A DNA stretch of 35,187 nt from an uncultured bacterium (GCA_947311825.1 CAMZLY010000099.1:1-35187), one strand, 5' to 3'. Positions 1-8,115 are shown, counted from the first letter of the stretch. A program made the numbers and translations. The notes: generated by a model from the sequence alone, not told the origin.

Positions 1-40
1 AAATTGCGAAAAAGCGGAATATGCCGCATAAAATCAAAAA

Positions 41-69
41 GTGTCCGCAGATAGTTTTGCAAGCACCTC
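41..69 (-). repeat. GAGGTGC hairpin repeat, one arm
   Basis: The segment ends in GCAAGCACCTC (59-69), the reverse complement of GAGGTGCTTGC. Next to it is AGATAGTTTT, the reverse complement of the AAAACTATCT that follows this arm in other copies. Related copies are at 2330-2358, 8046-8078, 12937-13001 and 28540-28570, and a shorter match (AGCACCTCAACT) is at 3618-3629. The other arm is missing or lies before the window. Confidence 0.6.
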
Positions 70-116
70 TTATATTAAAAAATATTCTGTCATAAAATGA
101 TTCTGTCATAAAAAAC

Positions 117-164
117 AGGGATTTGTAATTGCGAATATAATGTGACTTATTGTCTCAATTCATG
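117..164 (+). repeat. Dispersed ~50-bp repeat, copy 1
   Basis: Aligned by eye with the reverse complement of 25442-25491, about 44 of 50 columns match with two 1-base gaps. The shared core TAATTGCGAATATAATG is identical in both. The function is unknown. This copy lies free in non-coding DNA, while the other overlaps the stop codon of the arsenite transporter gene. Confidence 0.6.
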
Positions 165-382
165 AGTTCTGTAAGGATAATCGTTGAATATTTTGATTGT
201 CAGTAGAGATATGGGATGCTTATTGCTTTAGCAGTAGATTTTAAGCCAGCGGTGCAATCATCCCATTATTAACAGTTAGCAGTTGTTTTTATCATGTATA
301 AAAGTTTAATTATGCATTCTAATAATCTGAATATATGTGTAATATTCTTTTTATATTGTGATTAACAAATAAGGATATCTAT

Positions 383-1540
383 ATGAAAGAAATTATTATT
401 CCTGATACAGAATTTAGTAAACGTATTATCAATACACAGACTGCGATGAAAGCGGCTGATATTGACTTGCTTTTAGCATTTTCTACTGAATCTGAACCCG
501 CTTATGTACGTTATTATTCAGATTACTGGCCAAGCTTCGAAACCGCTGCCGTCCTGATTCCGGCAACCGGTAACCCCGCCTTACTTGCCGGTCCCGAGAG
601 CCTAACCTTTGCTGCCGCACGAACTAAAATTAAACGAATAATTCAAATGATGGACTTTCGCGAGTCCTCTCAGCCGGATTATCCGGGATCAACCTTACCA
701 ACTTGGAATGATATCGTTTCTGAATTCAAACCGAAAAAAATAGGTATTGCCGGCTGGCACATGTTTCCGCATACAATGATGAGCGATCTAAAAGATGCGG
801 CAGGTAACTGCGAGATTATGAACGCTGATGAAATTATTCGTGCTATCTGTATAAAGAAAAGCGAAAATGAACTTAACTGTTTACGTGAAGCTGCCAGAAT
901 ATCAGAACTTGGGTTTAAGGCTGTATTAGAACAGATAAAGCCTGGTATGACAGAAGCCCAGCTTGCAGGGATTGCCGCCGGAGCAATGTTAGCCAATGGT
1001 GCAGAATCAACCGGCTATCCCATCTGGTGCTGCAGTGGTCCAAACTCTACACAGGCCATCAGCCGCCCCACACTCCGTAAAGTCCGTGAAAGTGAAATTA
1101 TTCATTTCAGTGTCGGTGCCAAAGTTGCCGGCTATAGTGCAAGCATAGGCAGACCAGTCGTGCTTGGTAAATGCCCCGAATCTACATATAAGTTTATGCA
1201 GGTAGGTCTTGATGCAATGAAAATGACAATTGATTTAATGCAAGCCGGAACTTTGGCATCTGAAGTTGCAAAAAAAGTTCATGGTTATATTATCAAACAA
1301 GGTTATGGAGAAACCATACTTTATGGTCCTGCCCACGGATGTGGACAGATGGAATGTGAATTTCCTTTTCTGGAAACCTCATCATCATTTACATTAGAAG
1401 AAAATATGGTATTTATGGTAGATGTGTTTATGGGTGATGTAAGTATGGGACAACGCTGGGAAGACGGCGTGATTGTCAAAAATGGTACAGCAGAAGAACT
1501 ATCATCTTATAAGCGGCAACTAAATATTCTTGAGGTTTAA
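383..1540 (+). CDS. M24-family (creatinase/prolidase-like) protein lacking two metal ligands
   Basis: The 385-aa protein has the two-domain layout of prolidase, aminopeptidase P and creatinase: an N-terminal creatinase-type domain (about 1-155) and a C-terminal pita-bread domain (about 160-380). Family members hydrolyse Xaa-Pro peptides or C-N bonds. The C-terminal half keeps GAKVAGY, GPAHGCG with His318, and WEDGV with Glu360. The two metal-binding Asp of active M24 peptidases appear as Ser243 and Ser254, the first Glu ligand is Asp347, and the second active-site His is Cys. A dinuclear metal site is therefore unlikely, so a creatinase-like or other non-peptidase role fits better. The amidohydrolase gene starts 2 bp downstream, which suggests a two-gene catabolic operon. 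The substrate cannot be read from sequence. AGGA lies 7 bases before the ATG. Confidence 0.8.
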   Translation: MKEIIIPDTEFSKRIINTQTAMKAADIDLLLAFSTESEPAYVRYYSDYWPSFETAAVLIPATGNPALLAGPESLTFAAARTKIKRIIQMMDFRESSQPDYPGSTLPTWNDIVSEFKPKKIGIAGWHMFPHTMMSDLKDAAGNCEIMNADEIIRAICIKKSENELNCLREAARISELGFKAVLEQIKPGMTEAQLAGIAAGAMLANGAESTGYPIWCCSGPNSTQAISRPTLRKVRESEIIHFSVGAKVAGYSASIGRPVVLGKCPESTYKFMQVGLDAMKMTIDLMQAGTLASEVAKKVHGYIIKQGYGETILYGPAHGCGQMECEFPFLETSSSFTLEENMVFMVDVFMGDVSMGQRWEDGVIVKNGTAEELSSYKRQLNILEV

Positions 1541-1542
1541 GT

Positions 1543-2370
1543 ATGATTATAGATATTCATGGTCATCTTGGGTATATCAACCAAGCACCTTTCTGGGCTG
1601 CAGACGAGAAAAGACTTGAGACCTATTGCGATGAGGCAAATGTCGATTTTCTATGCGTCTCATCAGCAAAATCATTGATGTATAACGCACAAGAAGGTAA
1701 TGCAGAACTTAATACTGCACTAAATAACAGCGATAAACTATTGGGATATGTAGTAATCAATCCGGTTTTCCCTGAATCAATCGCTGATATTGAGTTACTA
1801 ACAAGCAATCCTAAATTCAAAGGTGTCAAGATCCATCCTGATTACCATGGATTTGACATGAAGTCACAAAAGGCAAGAAAATTTCTGGATGGGGTCGCGA
1901 AACAGGTAGATTTAATGCTGTTTCATGTTTCCTGCATGCCGGGGACAGGTTTTGCCGATGCTGTAAGTATTGCGAAGTTTGCGGCAAATCATCCTGACAC
2001 CAACTTTATTCTAGCTCATATGGCGGGTATATTCCAGAATGGGAATTACCCATATTTTCCAAACCTTCAGGGATGTGAAGATGTTGCGGCACTCAAATTA
2101 AATAATGTCTATATTGATACAGCCCATTATCTAATGTATGTCTATCCAGACATCTTGGCTAAGATGGTGGATATTGTCGGTGCTAATCATATCGTTTTCG
2201 GTACTGATGTACCGCTTCAGGGAGCAATGCAAATGCGGTTTGCCATTGAAATAATTCAATCTCTTGATATTCCACAAACAGATAAAGATAAAATCCTGCA
2301 TGCTAATGCGATAAAATTATTAAATTTACGAGGGGCTTGCAAAACTACTGTGCGAGGCAATGTCGCCTGA
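1543..2370 (+). CDS. Amidohydrolase family 2 (TIM-barrel metal-dependent hydrolase)
   Basis: The 275-aa protein matches the amidohydrolase_2 family (ACMSD-like hydrolases and decarboxylases). It shows Asp4, the paired His6-x-His8, GVKIHPDYHGF around residue 98, His128 in LMLFHVS, His159 in ILAHMAG and Asp222 in VFGTDVPL, which are the expected metal and catalytic positions. It probably acts in the cytosol on a carboxylated or amide substrate, together with the M24-type protein encoded 2 bp upstream. The natural C-terminus looks like NAIKLLNLR. The last 13 or so residues (from 263) are encoded by a GAGGTGC repeat plus a small hairpin whose loop holds the TGA stop. The extension is Cys- and Thr-containing and unlike the fold before it, so it is probably a later acquisition. 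The exact reaction is unknown. Confidence 0.82.
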   Translation: MIIDIHGHLGYINQAPFWAADEKRLETYCDEANVDFLCVSSAKSLMYNAQEGNAELNTALNNSDKLLGYVVINPVFPESIADIELLTSNPKFKGVKIHPDYHGFDMKSQKARKFLDGVAKQVDLMLFHVSCMPGTGFADAVSIAKFAANHPDTNFILAHMAGIFQNGNYPYFPNLQGCEDVAALKLNNVYIDTAHYLMYVYPDILAKMVDIVGANHIVFGTDVPLQGAMQMRFAIEIIQSLDIPQTDKDKILHANAIKLLNLRGACKTTVRGNVA

Positions 2371-2378
2371 CGGCGACA
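2330..2378 (+). repeat. GAGGTGC repeat plus stop-codon hairpin
   Basis: GAGGGGCTTGC, AAAACTACTGT and GCGAGGC (2330-2358) match the hairpin repeat at 8046-8078. Directly after it, TGTCGCC (2361-2367) and GGCGACA (2372-2378) form a 7-bp stem with loop TGAC. The TGA at 2368-2370 is the stop codon of the amidohydrolase gene. The element is GC-richer than its surroundings and is translated as the end of that protein. Confidence 0.7.
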
Positions 2379-2433
2379 CTACAAACAGAGGAAAAGATTT
2401 TGACAGAATCCGGTAATGGTGTAGTATGCATTC

Positions 2434-3108
2434 ATGAAAAAATCTATTTTAGCATTATTATTATTAATGCCGGCACCTACTATAGGGGTATTGGCAGGAA
2501 TGTACTGGTTCCCAAATTCAAAACTTGGCAGTGCAATCTTTATCGGTAGCAAAATATGGCTGTTCCTCTTTCCTCTAGTATGGCTTAAGTTGGTGGACCA
2601 AAAGAAAATAAGCTTATCCCCGGCACGTAAAGGTGGATTTGTGATGGGAGCTATTACGGGACTAGCTATTTCAATATTTATTCTCGTATTGTATAAAACT
2701 GTTGGTAGCAGCTTGATCGATAAAGAGTTCTTAGTAGAGAAAATGACAGAAATCGGTCTAAATTCGTTGCCGGTATATATTGGCGGTGCTCTCTACTGGA
2801 CATTGGTTAATTCCGTTTTAGAGGAATATGTGTGGCGGTGGTTTTGTGTTGAAAAAGCGGAAGGAGTCTTTAATTCTGTTGGAGCGATTATATGTGCAGC
2901 TTTCTTTTTTACTTTACATCATATTTTTGCGATGAATCTATATTTTAGTAATTTTGTGGTGATCGTTGGTGCTATCGGCATCTTTATAGGGGCGGCTTTA
3001 TGGTCATTTATGTATATAAAATATAGATCTGTCTGGCCGGGGTATCTCAGTCATGCAATTGTCGATCTTTGCATATTCGGCATAGGCGGCTATATTATTT
3101 TTGGATGA
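2434..3108 (+). CDS. CPBP-family intramembrane glutamic protease
   Basis: The 224-aa integral membrane protein has about six hydrophobic segments and the three signature motifs of the CPBP/Abi (Rce1-like) family. Motif 1 is E130-E131-YVW-R135, motif 2 is F158-x3-H162 (FFTLHH), and motif 3 is SHAIVD with H207 and D211, where many members have Asn instead of Asp. Relatives cleave membrane-anchored or prenylated substrates; bacterial ones serve in bacteriocin immunity, signalling or unknown roles. The substrate here cannot be inferred. It starts 55 bp after the repeat-bearing end of the amidohydrolase gene. Its stop lies 22 bp before the preferred ATG of the NYN gene, so the two may be co-transcribed. 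There is no strong Shine-Dalgarno. Confidence 0.82.
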   Translation: MKKSILALLLLMPAPTIGVLAGMYWFPNSKLGSAIFIGSKIWLFLFPLVWLKLVDQKKISLSPARKGGFVMGAITGLAISIFILVLYKTVGSSLIDKEFLVEKMTEIGLNSLPVYIGGALYWTLVNSVLEEYVWRWFCVEKAEGVFNSVGAIICAAFFFTLHHIFAMNLYFSNFVVIVGAIGIFIGAALWSFMYIKYRSVWPGYLSHAIVDLCIFGIGGYIIFG

Positions 3109-3130
3109 GGGCGAGGCAAGCAAATTTTTT

Positions 3131-3607
3131 ATGAGTGAATTATATATAATTGATGGTAATAACCTGTTGCATACTATACGTGAAGCGGAAAACCTGCCTG
3201 GTAAATGGAATTTTGAGGAAGCACGGCATAGGTTATCTTGTAGAATGCGGGAGTTTGCTGGTGAATCAGAATCGAAGGTTATTTTGATTTATGATGGAAC
3301 TGTTGGTGGAGCTGCACCGGAATATCAGACACCGGATTTTAAGGTTATATTTTCTACTGCAGAATCAAGTGCTGATTTTCTGATCGAAAGTATGGTTGCA
3401 AAGGCATCTAAGTCCGAACGAATAACCGTGGTTACTTCTGATCGTTTGGAACGATATATGGTAAAGGCGTCAGGTGCTTTTGTTACATCATGTCGCAATT
3501 TTATTGAGCAACTTAACAATTGTCGCCAGCAAACAGAACATGGCATTAATAAGACGGCAACATCAATACCACGGGCAACAATTGGTGATATTTTCCCGGA
3601 AAACTAA
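3131..3607 (+). CDS. NYN-domain (YacP/Rae1-like) ribonuclease
   Basis: The 158-aa protein is a PIN-like NYN domain of the YacP (DUF901) type. Acidic residues sit at the expected positions: Asp8 in YIIDGNN, Asp55 in LIYDGT, Asp82 in SSADFLIE and Asp104 in VVTSDRLER. These would bind Mg and cut RNA. Bacillus Rae1 is a ribosome-associated mRNA endonuclease of this family; the same role here is only inferred. The frame opens at a TTG at 3101 inside the CPBP gene, but the ATG at 3131 begins just before the conserved SELYIIDGNN start of the fold and is preferred. The C-terminal 25 residues are not conserved family sequence. Confidence 0.8.
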   Translation: MSELYIIDGNNLLHTIREAENLPGKWNFEEARHRLSCRMREFAGESESKVILIYDGTVGGAAPEYQTPDFKVIFSTAESSADFLIESMVAKASKSERITVVTSDRLERYMVKASGAFVTSCRNFIEQLNNCRQQTEHGINKTATSIPRATIGDIFPEN

Positions 3608-3617
3608 CCTAAAATCT

Positions 3618-3713
3618 AGCACCTCAACTGACAAGTGTTAGTTCTAGTATCTACCTATCTCCGAGAGGTAGATTGCGTGCGTGAGTGTTACCTCTCGGAG
3701 ATAGGTAGATACT
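3618..3713. repeat. Long perfect hairpin with adjoining repeat fragment
   Basis: A perfect 25-bp inverted repeat has arms at 3646-3670 and 3689-3713 (starting AGTATCTACC and ending GGTAGATACT) and an 18-base spacer. It follows AGCACCTCAACT (3618-3629), which matches the right end of the GAGGTGC repeat ahead of melA. It lies between the NYN gene stop and the ppdK promoter. The stem followed by GTTTT could terminate transcription, but its length and perfect match are more typical of a mobile palindromic element. Confidence 0.75.
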
Positions 3714-3751
3714 GTTTTAAATCAAAAAACTCGCAGAAAGTGCGGAATTAC

Positions 3752-3780
3752 TTGACATAATACCCGTGAAAGACTACTGT
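3752..3780 (+). promoter_or_regulatory. Candidate sigma70 promoter of ppdK
   Basis: There is a perfect TTGACA at 3752-3757, then 17 bases, then TACTGT at 3775-3780. The -10 is weak but the spacing is ideal. It lies about 95 bases before the preferred ppdK ATG. Confidence 0.4.
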
Positions 3781-3873
3781 TTTAGCTTCGTTTTCTTAGA
3801 AAAAACAATTTATACGCATCTATGTGGGTGCAATGTTTCAAGATATAGAAACAAAAAAAAGGAAAGAAGTATT

Positions 3874-6693
3874 ATGGCAAAAAAAGCAACAAAGAAATCA
3901 GCTAAAGCTAAGGCTCCTAAAGCTGTAAAATATGTATATTCATTTGGTGGCGGTAACTCACAGGGTAAAGCCTCTATGAAAATGTTATTGGGCGGAAAAG
4001 GTGCTAATTTAGCTGAAATGGCTACTTTAGGTCTGCCTGTACCGGGCGGTTTTACACTAACAACTGAAGCATGTGACCAGTATTATAAAATGGGCAAAAA
4101 TAAATTATTTGCTACTGTTTCTGGTGAAATTGATAAAGCGATTAAGCGTCTGGAAAAGGAGACAGGCAAAACCTTCGGCAAAGGACCAAATCCATTATTG
4201 GTATCAGTACGTTCCGGGGCTGCGGTTTCTATGCCAGGTATGATGGACACTGTTCTTAATCTTGGACTAAACAAAGAAACTGTTGCTGCAATGATTGAAC
4301 TTACCGGCAATGAGCGCTTTGTTTTAGATTCATATCGCCGTTTTATCCAGATGTTCGGTGATGTTGTTCTTGGCGTACCTCATCATGATTTTGAAGCTGT
4401 ACTTGATGCTGTTAAAAAGGAAAATAGTGTTACTCTTGATACTGATTTGGATATTGACGCTCTAAAAGAAGTAATTAAGCGTTATAAAGCAGCATGTAAA
4501 GCGGCTACCGGCAAGAATTTCCCGGAAGATCCTATGAAGCAGCTTTATGCTGGTATTGATGCTGTATTTGGTTCTTGGAATAATCCGCGTGCTATTAAAT
4601 ATCGTTCACTTAATGATATTCGTGGTTTACTAGGAACAGCAGTAAATGTACAAGCAATGGTATTTGGTAATTCAGGGAATAATTCTGCTACAGGTGTTGC
4701 ATTTACTCGTGATCCTTCTACTGGTGCAAATAAATATTTCTATGGTGAATATTTGATCAACGCACAGGGTGAAGATGTTGTTGCCGGTATTCGTACTCCA
4801 CAACAGATTACGCTTAAAGGTTCACGTGAATGGGCTAAATCACAGGGTGTTGATGAAAAAGTTCGTAAAGCTGATTTCCCATCTTTACAAGAAATCATGC
4901 CTAAGATATTCAAGCAGCTTGACGATATTCGTATTAAGCTCGAAAAGCATTATAAAGATATGCAGGATATTGAGTTTACGGTTGAAGACGGAAAGCTTTA
5001 TATGCTTCAGACACGTAACGGTAAACGTACTGCTGGGGCGGCCGTTAAAATTGCCGTTGATATGGAAAAAGAAGGTTTAATCACGGAAAAAGAAGCTGTG
5101 CTTCGTGTTGATCCTGCTGCCCTTGATCAATTATTGCACCCTGTATTCATTAAAGCCGCAGAAGATAAAGCCAAAAAACTTACTGTTGGTCTGCCTGCTT
5201 CACCAGGTGCTGCTACTGGACAAGTTGTTTTCAGTGCTGATAAAGCCGAAGAGTGGGCGGCGGCTGGTAAACAAGTTATTCTTTGCCGTATCGAAACAAG
5301 CCCCGAAGATATCGGCGGTATGGATGCGGCTAAAGGTATTCTTACAGCTCGTGGCGGTATGACTTCTCACGCAGCGGTTGTTGCTCGTGGTATGGGAACA
5401 TGTTGTGTAGCTGGTGCCGGTGATGTTGTTATGAATTATAGCAAGAAAAACATGGTCATTAACGGCACTACGGTTAAAGAAGGTGCCTATATCTCCCTTA
5501 ACGGTTCAATAGGTGCTGTTTATAATGGCGAAGTTGATACTGTTGACCCTAAATTAACCGGTGCATTTGGCACAATCATGAAGCTAGCTGACAAATATCG
5601 CAAGATGGATGTCCGCACAAACGCTGATACACCTAATGATGCTAAAGTTGCTGTTAAGTTCGGTGCACAGGGCATTGGTCTTTGCCGTACAGAACACATG
5701 TTCTTTGAAGGCGATCGTATTATTTCTTTCCGCCGCTTGATTCTGGTTGCAGAAGAAGTTAAAAATATGCGTCAGCAGTTGGAATTGGCTGATGGTTCAT
5801 TAAAAGCTGAACTTGAAGAAAAACTTGCCGCTCCTCTGGCACAGTATAATCAGGCATTAAAAGAACTATTGCCGCTACAGCGTAAAGATTTCACCGGAAT
5901 CTTTAAGGCTCTTAAAGGATTGCCTTGTACAGTTCGGCTGCTCGATCCACCACTTCATGAATTCCTGCCGCATGATGCAAAAGGACAGAAAGAAATGGCT
6001 AAAACGATGGGGATTGAGGTTAAAGCAATTAAAGCTCTTATTAATACATTGCATGAGTTCAACCCAATGCTTGGTCATCGCGGATGTCGCTTGGGTATGA
6101 CTTACCCTGAAGTAACAGAGATGCAGGTTCGTGCAATTTGCGAAGCCGCATGTGCTGTAAAAGGATCCAAGCCAGAAATTATGGTCCCACTAGTTGGTAA
6201 AGTAGAAGAACTTGCTATTCAGAAGAAAATCATCAAGAGAATTATTGCAGAAGTTGAAAAAGAGAAAAAGCAAAAACTTGATATCATGATTGGTACAATG
6301 ATTGAAGTACCTCGTGCTGCGGTTACGGCTGATGAAATTGCTGAAGAAGCAGAATTCTTCTCATTCGGAACTAATGACCTAACTCAGATGGGGTGTGGAT
6401 TCTCCCGTGATGATGCAGGTAAGTTCTTAGGTGACTATGTTGATATGGGAATATATGATTATGATCCATTCCAAGTATTAGATCAGGGCGGTATTGGTCG
6501 CTTAATGGAAATTGCCGTTAAGCAAGGTAAATCCACTCGTAAAAATATCAAACTTGGTATTTGTGGCGAGCATGGTGGTGAGCCTAGTTCAGTTGCATTC
6601 TGCCATAAGCTTGGCTTAAACTATGTTTCTTGTAGCCCATATCGTGTACCAATTGCACGCTTGGCAGCGGCACAGGCAGCATTATCAAAATAG
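3874..6693 (+). CDS. ppdK: Pyruvate, phosphate dikinase
   Basis: The 939-aa enzyme interconverts pyruvate, ATP and Pi with PEP, AMP and PPi in the cytosol, in glycolysis or gluconeogenesis. The N-terminal ATP-grasp part has GGKGANLAEM and PVPGGFTL. The central swivelling domain has the phosphohistidine site GGMTSHAAVV (His499). The C-terminal PEP/pyruvate barrel has GIGLCRTEHMFF (about 600), GTMIEVPRA, FFSFGTNDLTQM (about 830) and the catalytic Cys in GICGEHGGEPSS (about 896). The frame is open from 3766, but the ATG at 3874 has AAGGAAAG about 10 bases upstream and begins a Lys/Ala-rich leader before the conserved domain. That leader makes it slightly longer than most family members (about 875-900). 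It is probably monocistronic, with a promoter at 3752 and a terminator at 6716. Confidence 0.97.
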   Translation: MAKKATKKSAKAKAPKAVKYVYSFGGGNSQGKASMKMLLGGKGANLAEMATLGLPVPGGFTLTTEACDQYYKMGKNKLFATVSGEIDKAIKRLEKETGKTFGKGPNPLLVSVRSGAAVSMPGMMDTVLNLGLNKETVAAMIELTGNERFVLDSYRRFIQMFGDVVLGVPHHDFEAVLDAVKKENSVTLDTDLDIDALKEVIKRYKAACKAATGKNFPEDPMKQLYAGIDAVFGSWNNPRAIKYRSLNDIRGLLGTAVNVQAMVFGNSGNNSATGVAFTRDPSTGANKYFYGEYLINAQGEDVVAGIRTPQQITLKGSREWAKSQGVDEKVRKADFPSLQEIMPKIFKQLDDIRIKLEKHYKDMQDIEFTVEDGKLYMLQTRNGKRTAGAAVKIAVDMEKEGLITEKEAVLRVDPAALDQLLHPVFIKAAEDKAKKLTVGLPASPGAATGQVVFSADKAEEWAAAGKQVILCRIETSPEDIGGMDAAKGILTARGGMTSHAAVVARGMGTCCVAGAGDVVMNYSKKNMVINGTTVKEGAYISLNGSIGAVYNGEVDTVDPKLTGAFGTIMKLADKYRKMDVRTNADTPNDAKVAVKFGAQGIGLCRTEHMFFEGDRIISFRRLILVAEEVKNMRQQLELADGSLKAELEEKLAAPLAQYNQALKELLPLQRKDFTGIFKALKGLPCTVRLLDPPLHEFLPHDAKGQKEMAKTMGIEVKAIKALINTLHEFNPMLGHRGCRLGMTYPEVTEMQVRAICEAACAVKGSKPEIMVPLVGKVEELAIQKKIIKRIIAEVEKEKKQKLDIMIGTMIEVPRAAVTADEIAEEAEFFSFGTNDLTQMGCGFSRDDAGKFLGDYVDMGIYDYDPFQVLDQGGIGRLMEIAVKQGKSTRKNIKLGICGEHGGEPSSVAFCHKLGLNYVSCSPYRVPIARLAAAQAALSK

Positions 6694-6715
6694 TAGCACT
6701 AACAAAATAAAAACG

Positions 6716-6750
6716 AAACGGCTCGCATTTAATTTTGCGGGTCGTTTTTT
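6716..6750 (+). terminator. Rho-independent terminator of ppdK
   Basis: A 12-bp stem (AAACGGCTCGCA at 6716-6727 with TGCGGGTCGTTT at 6736-6747, two G-U pairs) has an 8-base loop and a T6 run. It starts 23 bases after the ppdK stop. The 3' end of the Rpn pseudogene on the other strand runs into it. Confidence 0.8.
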
Positions 6751-7307
6751 CCTTCTGCTTTGCCTTCTTCCCTGCCTTCGCCTTTGGCGGTTGTGACTAC
6801 ATTGTTTATGTCGCGATAGTATTTTAAGCTATTTTCATAATTGCCACGATCAGATGGATCCATTTTGGATATTTCGGCAATACTGAAAAATTTCTCAAAT
6901 ATTCCTTCACGTAGTTTACCTGGAATATCATCTAGTTTATAAAGATTCTTGATTGCGAAAAGCCATTTGTCAAAGTTGGTTTCTAGCTCTTCTTCGGTCT
7001 TATTAAATTTTGGCATCTCTATATAAATGAAGTTTAGTTTATCGCAAAACACTTCTTGAGTTTCCTGTTCTGTCAGCTTCACATCATAGAAGTACTTGTC
7101 GTTATCTTTATCTTCATCAAAGACAAAATCAAGAATACCTATGGTATAAACTGCTTTTAGCCGGAAATCCCAGTCGCCTTGTTTAGCTTGTTCCTATATA
7201 GGGAATGTGGCATAGAAAACACTACGATCTTTAAAGAATTTTTGTTTGATTTTAATTATGGTTAGTTTTTGAAACTTGTGTTCTTTTATAATTCTGCTAA
7301 AGTTATT
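6729..7307 (-). pseudogene. Rpn / PD-(D/E)XK nuclease-family transposase, decayed
   Basis: The open part (6729-7082, GTG start) reads as the C-terminal half of an Rpn-family (PDDEXK_2) protein: LNFIYIEMPKFNK, then WLFAIKNL, and a Gly/Glu/Lys-rich tail. The same frame continues upstream through AVYTIGILDFVFDED and DWDFRLK to a TAG at 7194-7196. This sits where relatives usually have Gln (FPI-stop-EQAKQGDWDF), so it looks like a CAG-to-TAG change. It then runs on through KFFKDRSVFYATF to a second stop at 7308-7310. The N-terminal 110 or so residues, with the nuclease core, are missing. The tail ends in the ppdK terminator. Intact members are about 290-300 aa and promote recA-independent recombination. 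This copy is a dead remnant. Confidence 0.82.
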
Positions 7308-7342
7308 TCAAATATTATTGAATAACAACGCATTATAAGAAT

Positions 7343-7370
7343 TTGCGACATAGCTTGTGACATTTATAGT
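7343..7370 (+). promoter_or_regulatory. Candidate promoter of apt
   Basis: TTGCGA (7343-7348) and TATAGT (7365-7370) are separated by 16 bases and lie 44 bases before the apt ATG. This is a reasonable sigma70 match, judged by eye only. Confidence 0.45.
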
Positions 7371-7414
7371 CAAATTGTATCGCAGGAGGCTCTAAAATAA
7401 AAGGAATACGAATC

Positions 7415-7936
7415 ATGAATATAAAAACAATAAAAAAAGCAATACGAGATGTTCCAGACTTCCCGAAACCGGGGATTCTATTTAAAGATATAACACCTAT
7501 TCTCGATAATCCTGAATTATTTAGGGCAACTATCGACTTATTTACTGAACGAGCCAAACAGCATGGCGTAAATAAGATTGCCGCTATTGATGCGCGTGGC
7601 TTCCTTTTTGGCGGTGCTATTGCCGACAGGCTAGGTATCGGGCTGGTTCCTATCCGCAAACAAGGAAAACTACCATATAAAACTTATGAAGAAACGTATA
7701 ACTTGGAGTATGGCACAGCAACACTTGCCATTCACCAAGATGCATTCAATCAAGATGATAAGGTTTTGCTGATTGATGACCTCCTCGCAACAGGCGGTAC
7801 AGCATTAGCATCGGCAATTCTTATTGAAAAAGCAGGCGGTCAAGTTGTAGAAATAGACTTCTTAGTCGAATTATCGTTTCTTGATGGTCGCAAAGCCTTA
7901 GATAAATATGAAGTTTATGCACCGGTTAAGTTTTAA
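7415..7936 (+). CDS. apt: Adenine phosphoribosyltransferase
   Basis: The 173-aa cytosolic enzyme of purine salvage makes AMP from adenine and PRPP. The sequence shows the Apt N-terminus FPKPGILFKDITPIL (16-30), the IDARGFLFG motif (58-66), RKQGKLPY, and the PRPP-binding loop VLLIDDLLATGGTA (117-130) with the paired Asp121-Asp122. Length is normal for Apt. An AAGGAA lies 8 bases ahead of the ATG. The gene appears to stand alone, with a promoter candidate at 7343 and a terminator-like hairpin at 7944. Confidence 0.95.
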   Translation: MNIKTIKKAIRDVPDFPKPGILFKDITPILDNPELFRATIDLFTERAKQHGVNKIAAIDARGFLFGGAIADRLGIGLVPIRKQGKLPYKTYEETYNLEYGTATLAIHQDAFNQDDKVLLIDDLLATGGTALASAILIEKAGGQVVEIDFLVELSFLDGRKALDKYEVYAPVKF

Positions 7937-7943
7937 GTTAAGG

Positions 7944-7980
7944 CATTCTTTTGACAAAATGATTAAAAGAAGTGATTTTT
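7944..7980 (+). terminator. Probable terminator of apt
   Basis: CATTCTTTT (7944-7952) pairs with AAAAGAAGTG (7965-7974), with one bulge, and is followed by ATTTTT. The stem is AT-rich and weak, but the position 8 bases after the apt stop and the T-run fit an intrinsic terminator. Confidence 0.45.
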
Positions 7981-8001
7981 ATTTAAATATTATTTTGATA
8001 A

Positions 8002-8031
8002 TTGCATTAACTTAAGAAATTACACTATTAT
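8002..8031 (+). promoter_or_regulatory. Candidate promoter of the ankyrin-MORN/leuS operon
   Basis: TTGCAT (8002-8007) and TATTAT (8026-8031) are separated by 18 bases. If used, the transcript would carry the GAGGTGC hairpin (8046-8078) in its 5' leader before the ATG at 8116. Confidence 0.4.
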
Positions 8032-8045
8032 AGAAGATTATTAGC

Positions 8046-8078
8046 GAGATACTTGCAAAACTACTATGCGAGCACCTC
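8046..8078 (+). repeat. GAGGTGC hairpin repeat, compact full copy
   Basis: Left arm GAGATACTTGC (8046-8056), spacer AAAACTACTAT, right arm GCGAGCACCTC (8068-8078). The arms pair imperfectly, and this is the most compact complete copy in the window. It lies 37 bases upstream of the ankyrin-MORN ATG, so it is probably transcribed. Confidence 0.65.
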
Positions 8079-8115
8079 TAGTAATAATTAATTATAACTT
8101 AATAAAAGGTAAAAT

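Larger units (their letters stand above)
1..382. other. Non-coding leader region with repeat fragments
   Basis: No credible gene is seen before the M24 gene at 383. The stretch holds a half copy of the GAGGTGC hairpin repeat (41-69), a 14-bp direct repeat (ATTCTGTCATAAAA at 84-97 and 100-113), one copy of a roughly 50-bp repeat shared with 25442-25491 (117-164), and an inverted pair ATGGGATG/CATCCCAT around 211-273. The last 80 bases are very AT-rich and probably carry the promoter of the M24 gene, but no -35/-10 pair stands out. Confidence 0.6.

Noticed and set aside
2337-2549. 70-codon plus-strand frame overlapping the amidohydrolase end and CPBP start
   Set aside because: It runs through the repeat and reads out of frame with two real genes, with no family similarity.
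3766-3873. Longer N-terminus for pyruvate phosphate dikinase
   Set aside because: The extra 36 residues start next to the likely promoter -10 and lack a ribosome-binding site; the ATG at 3874 has a good one.
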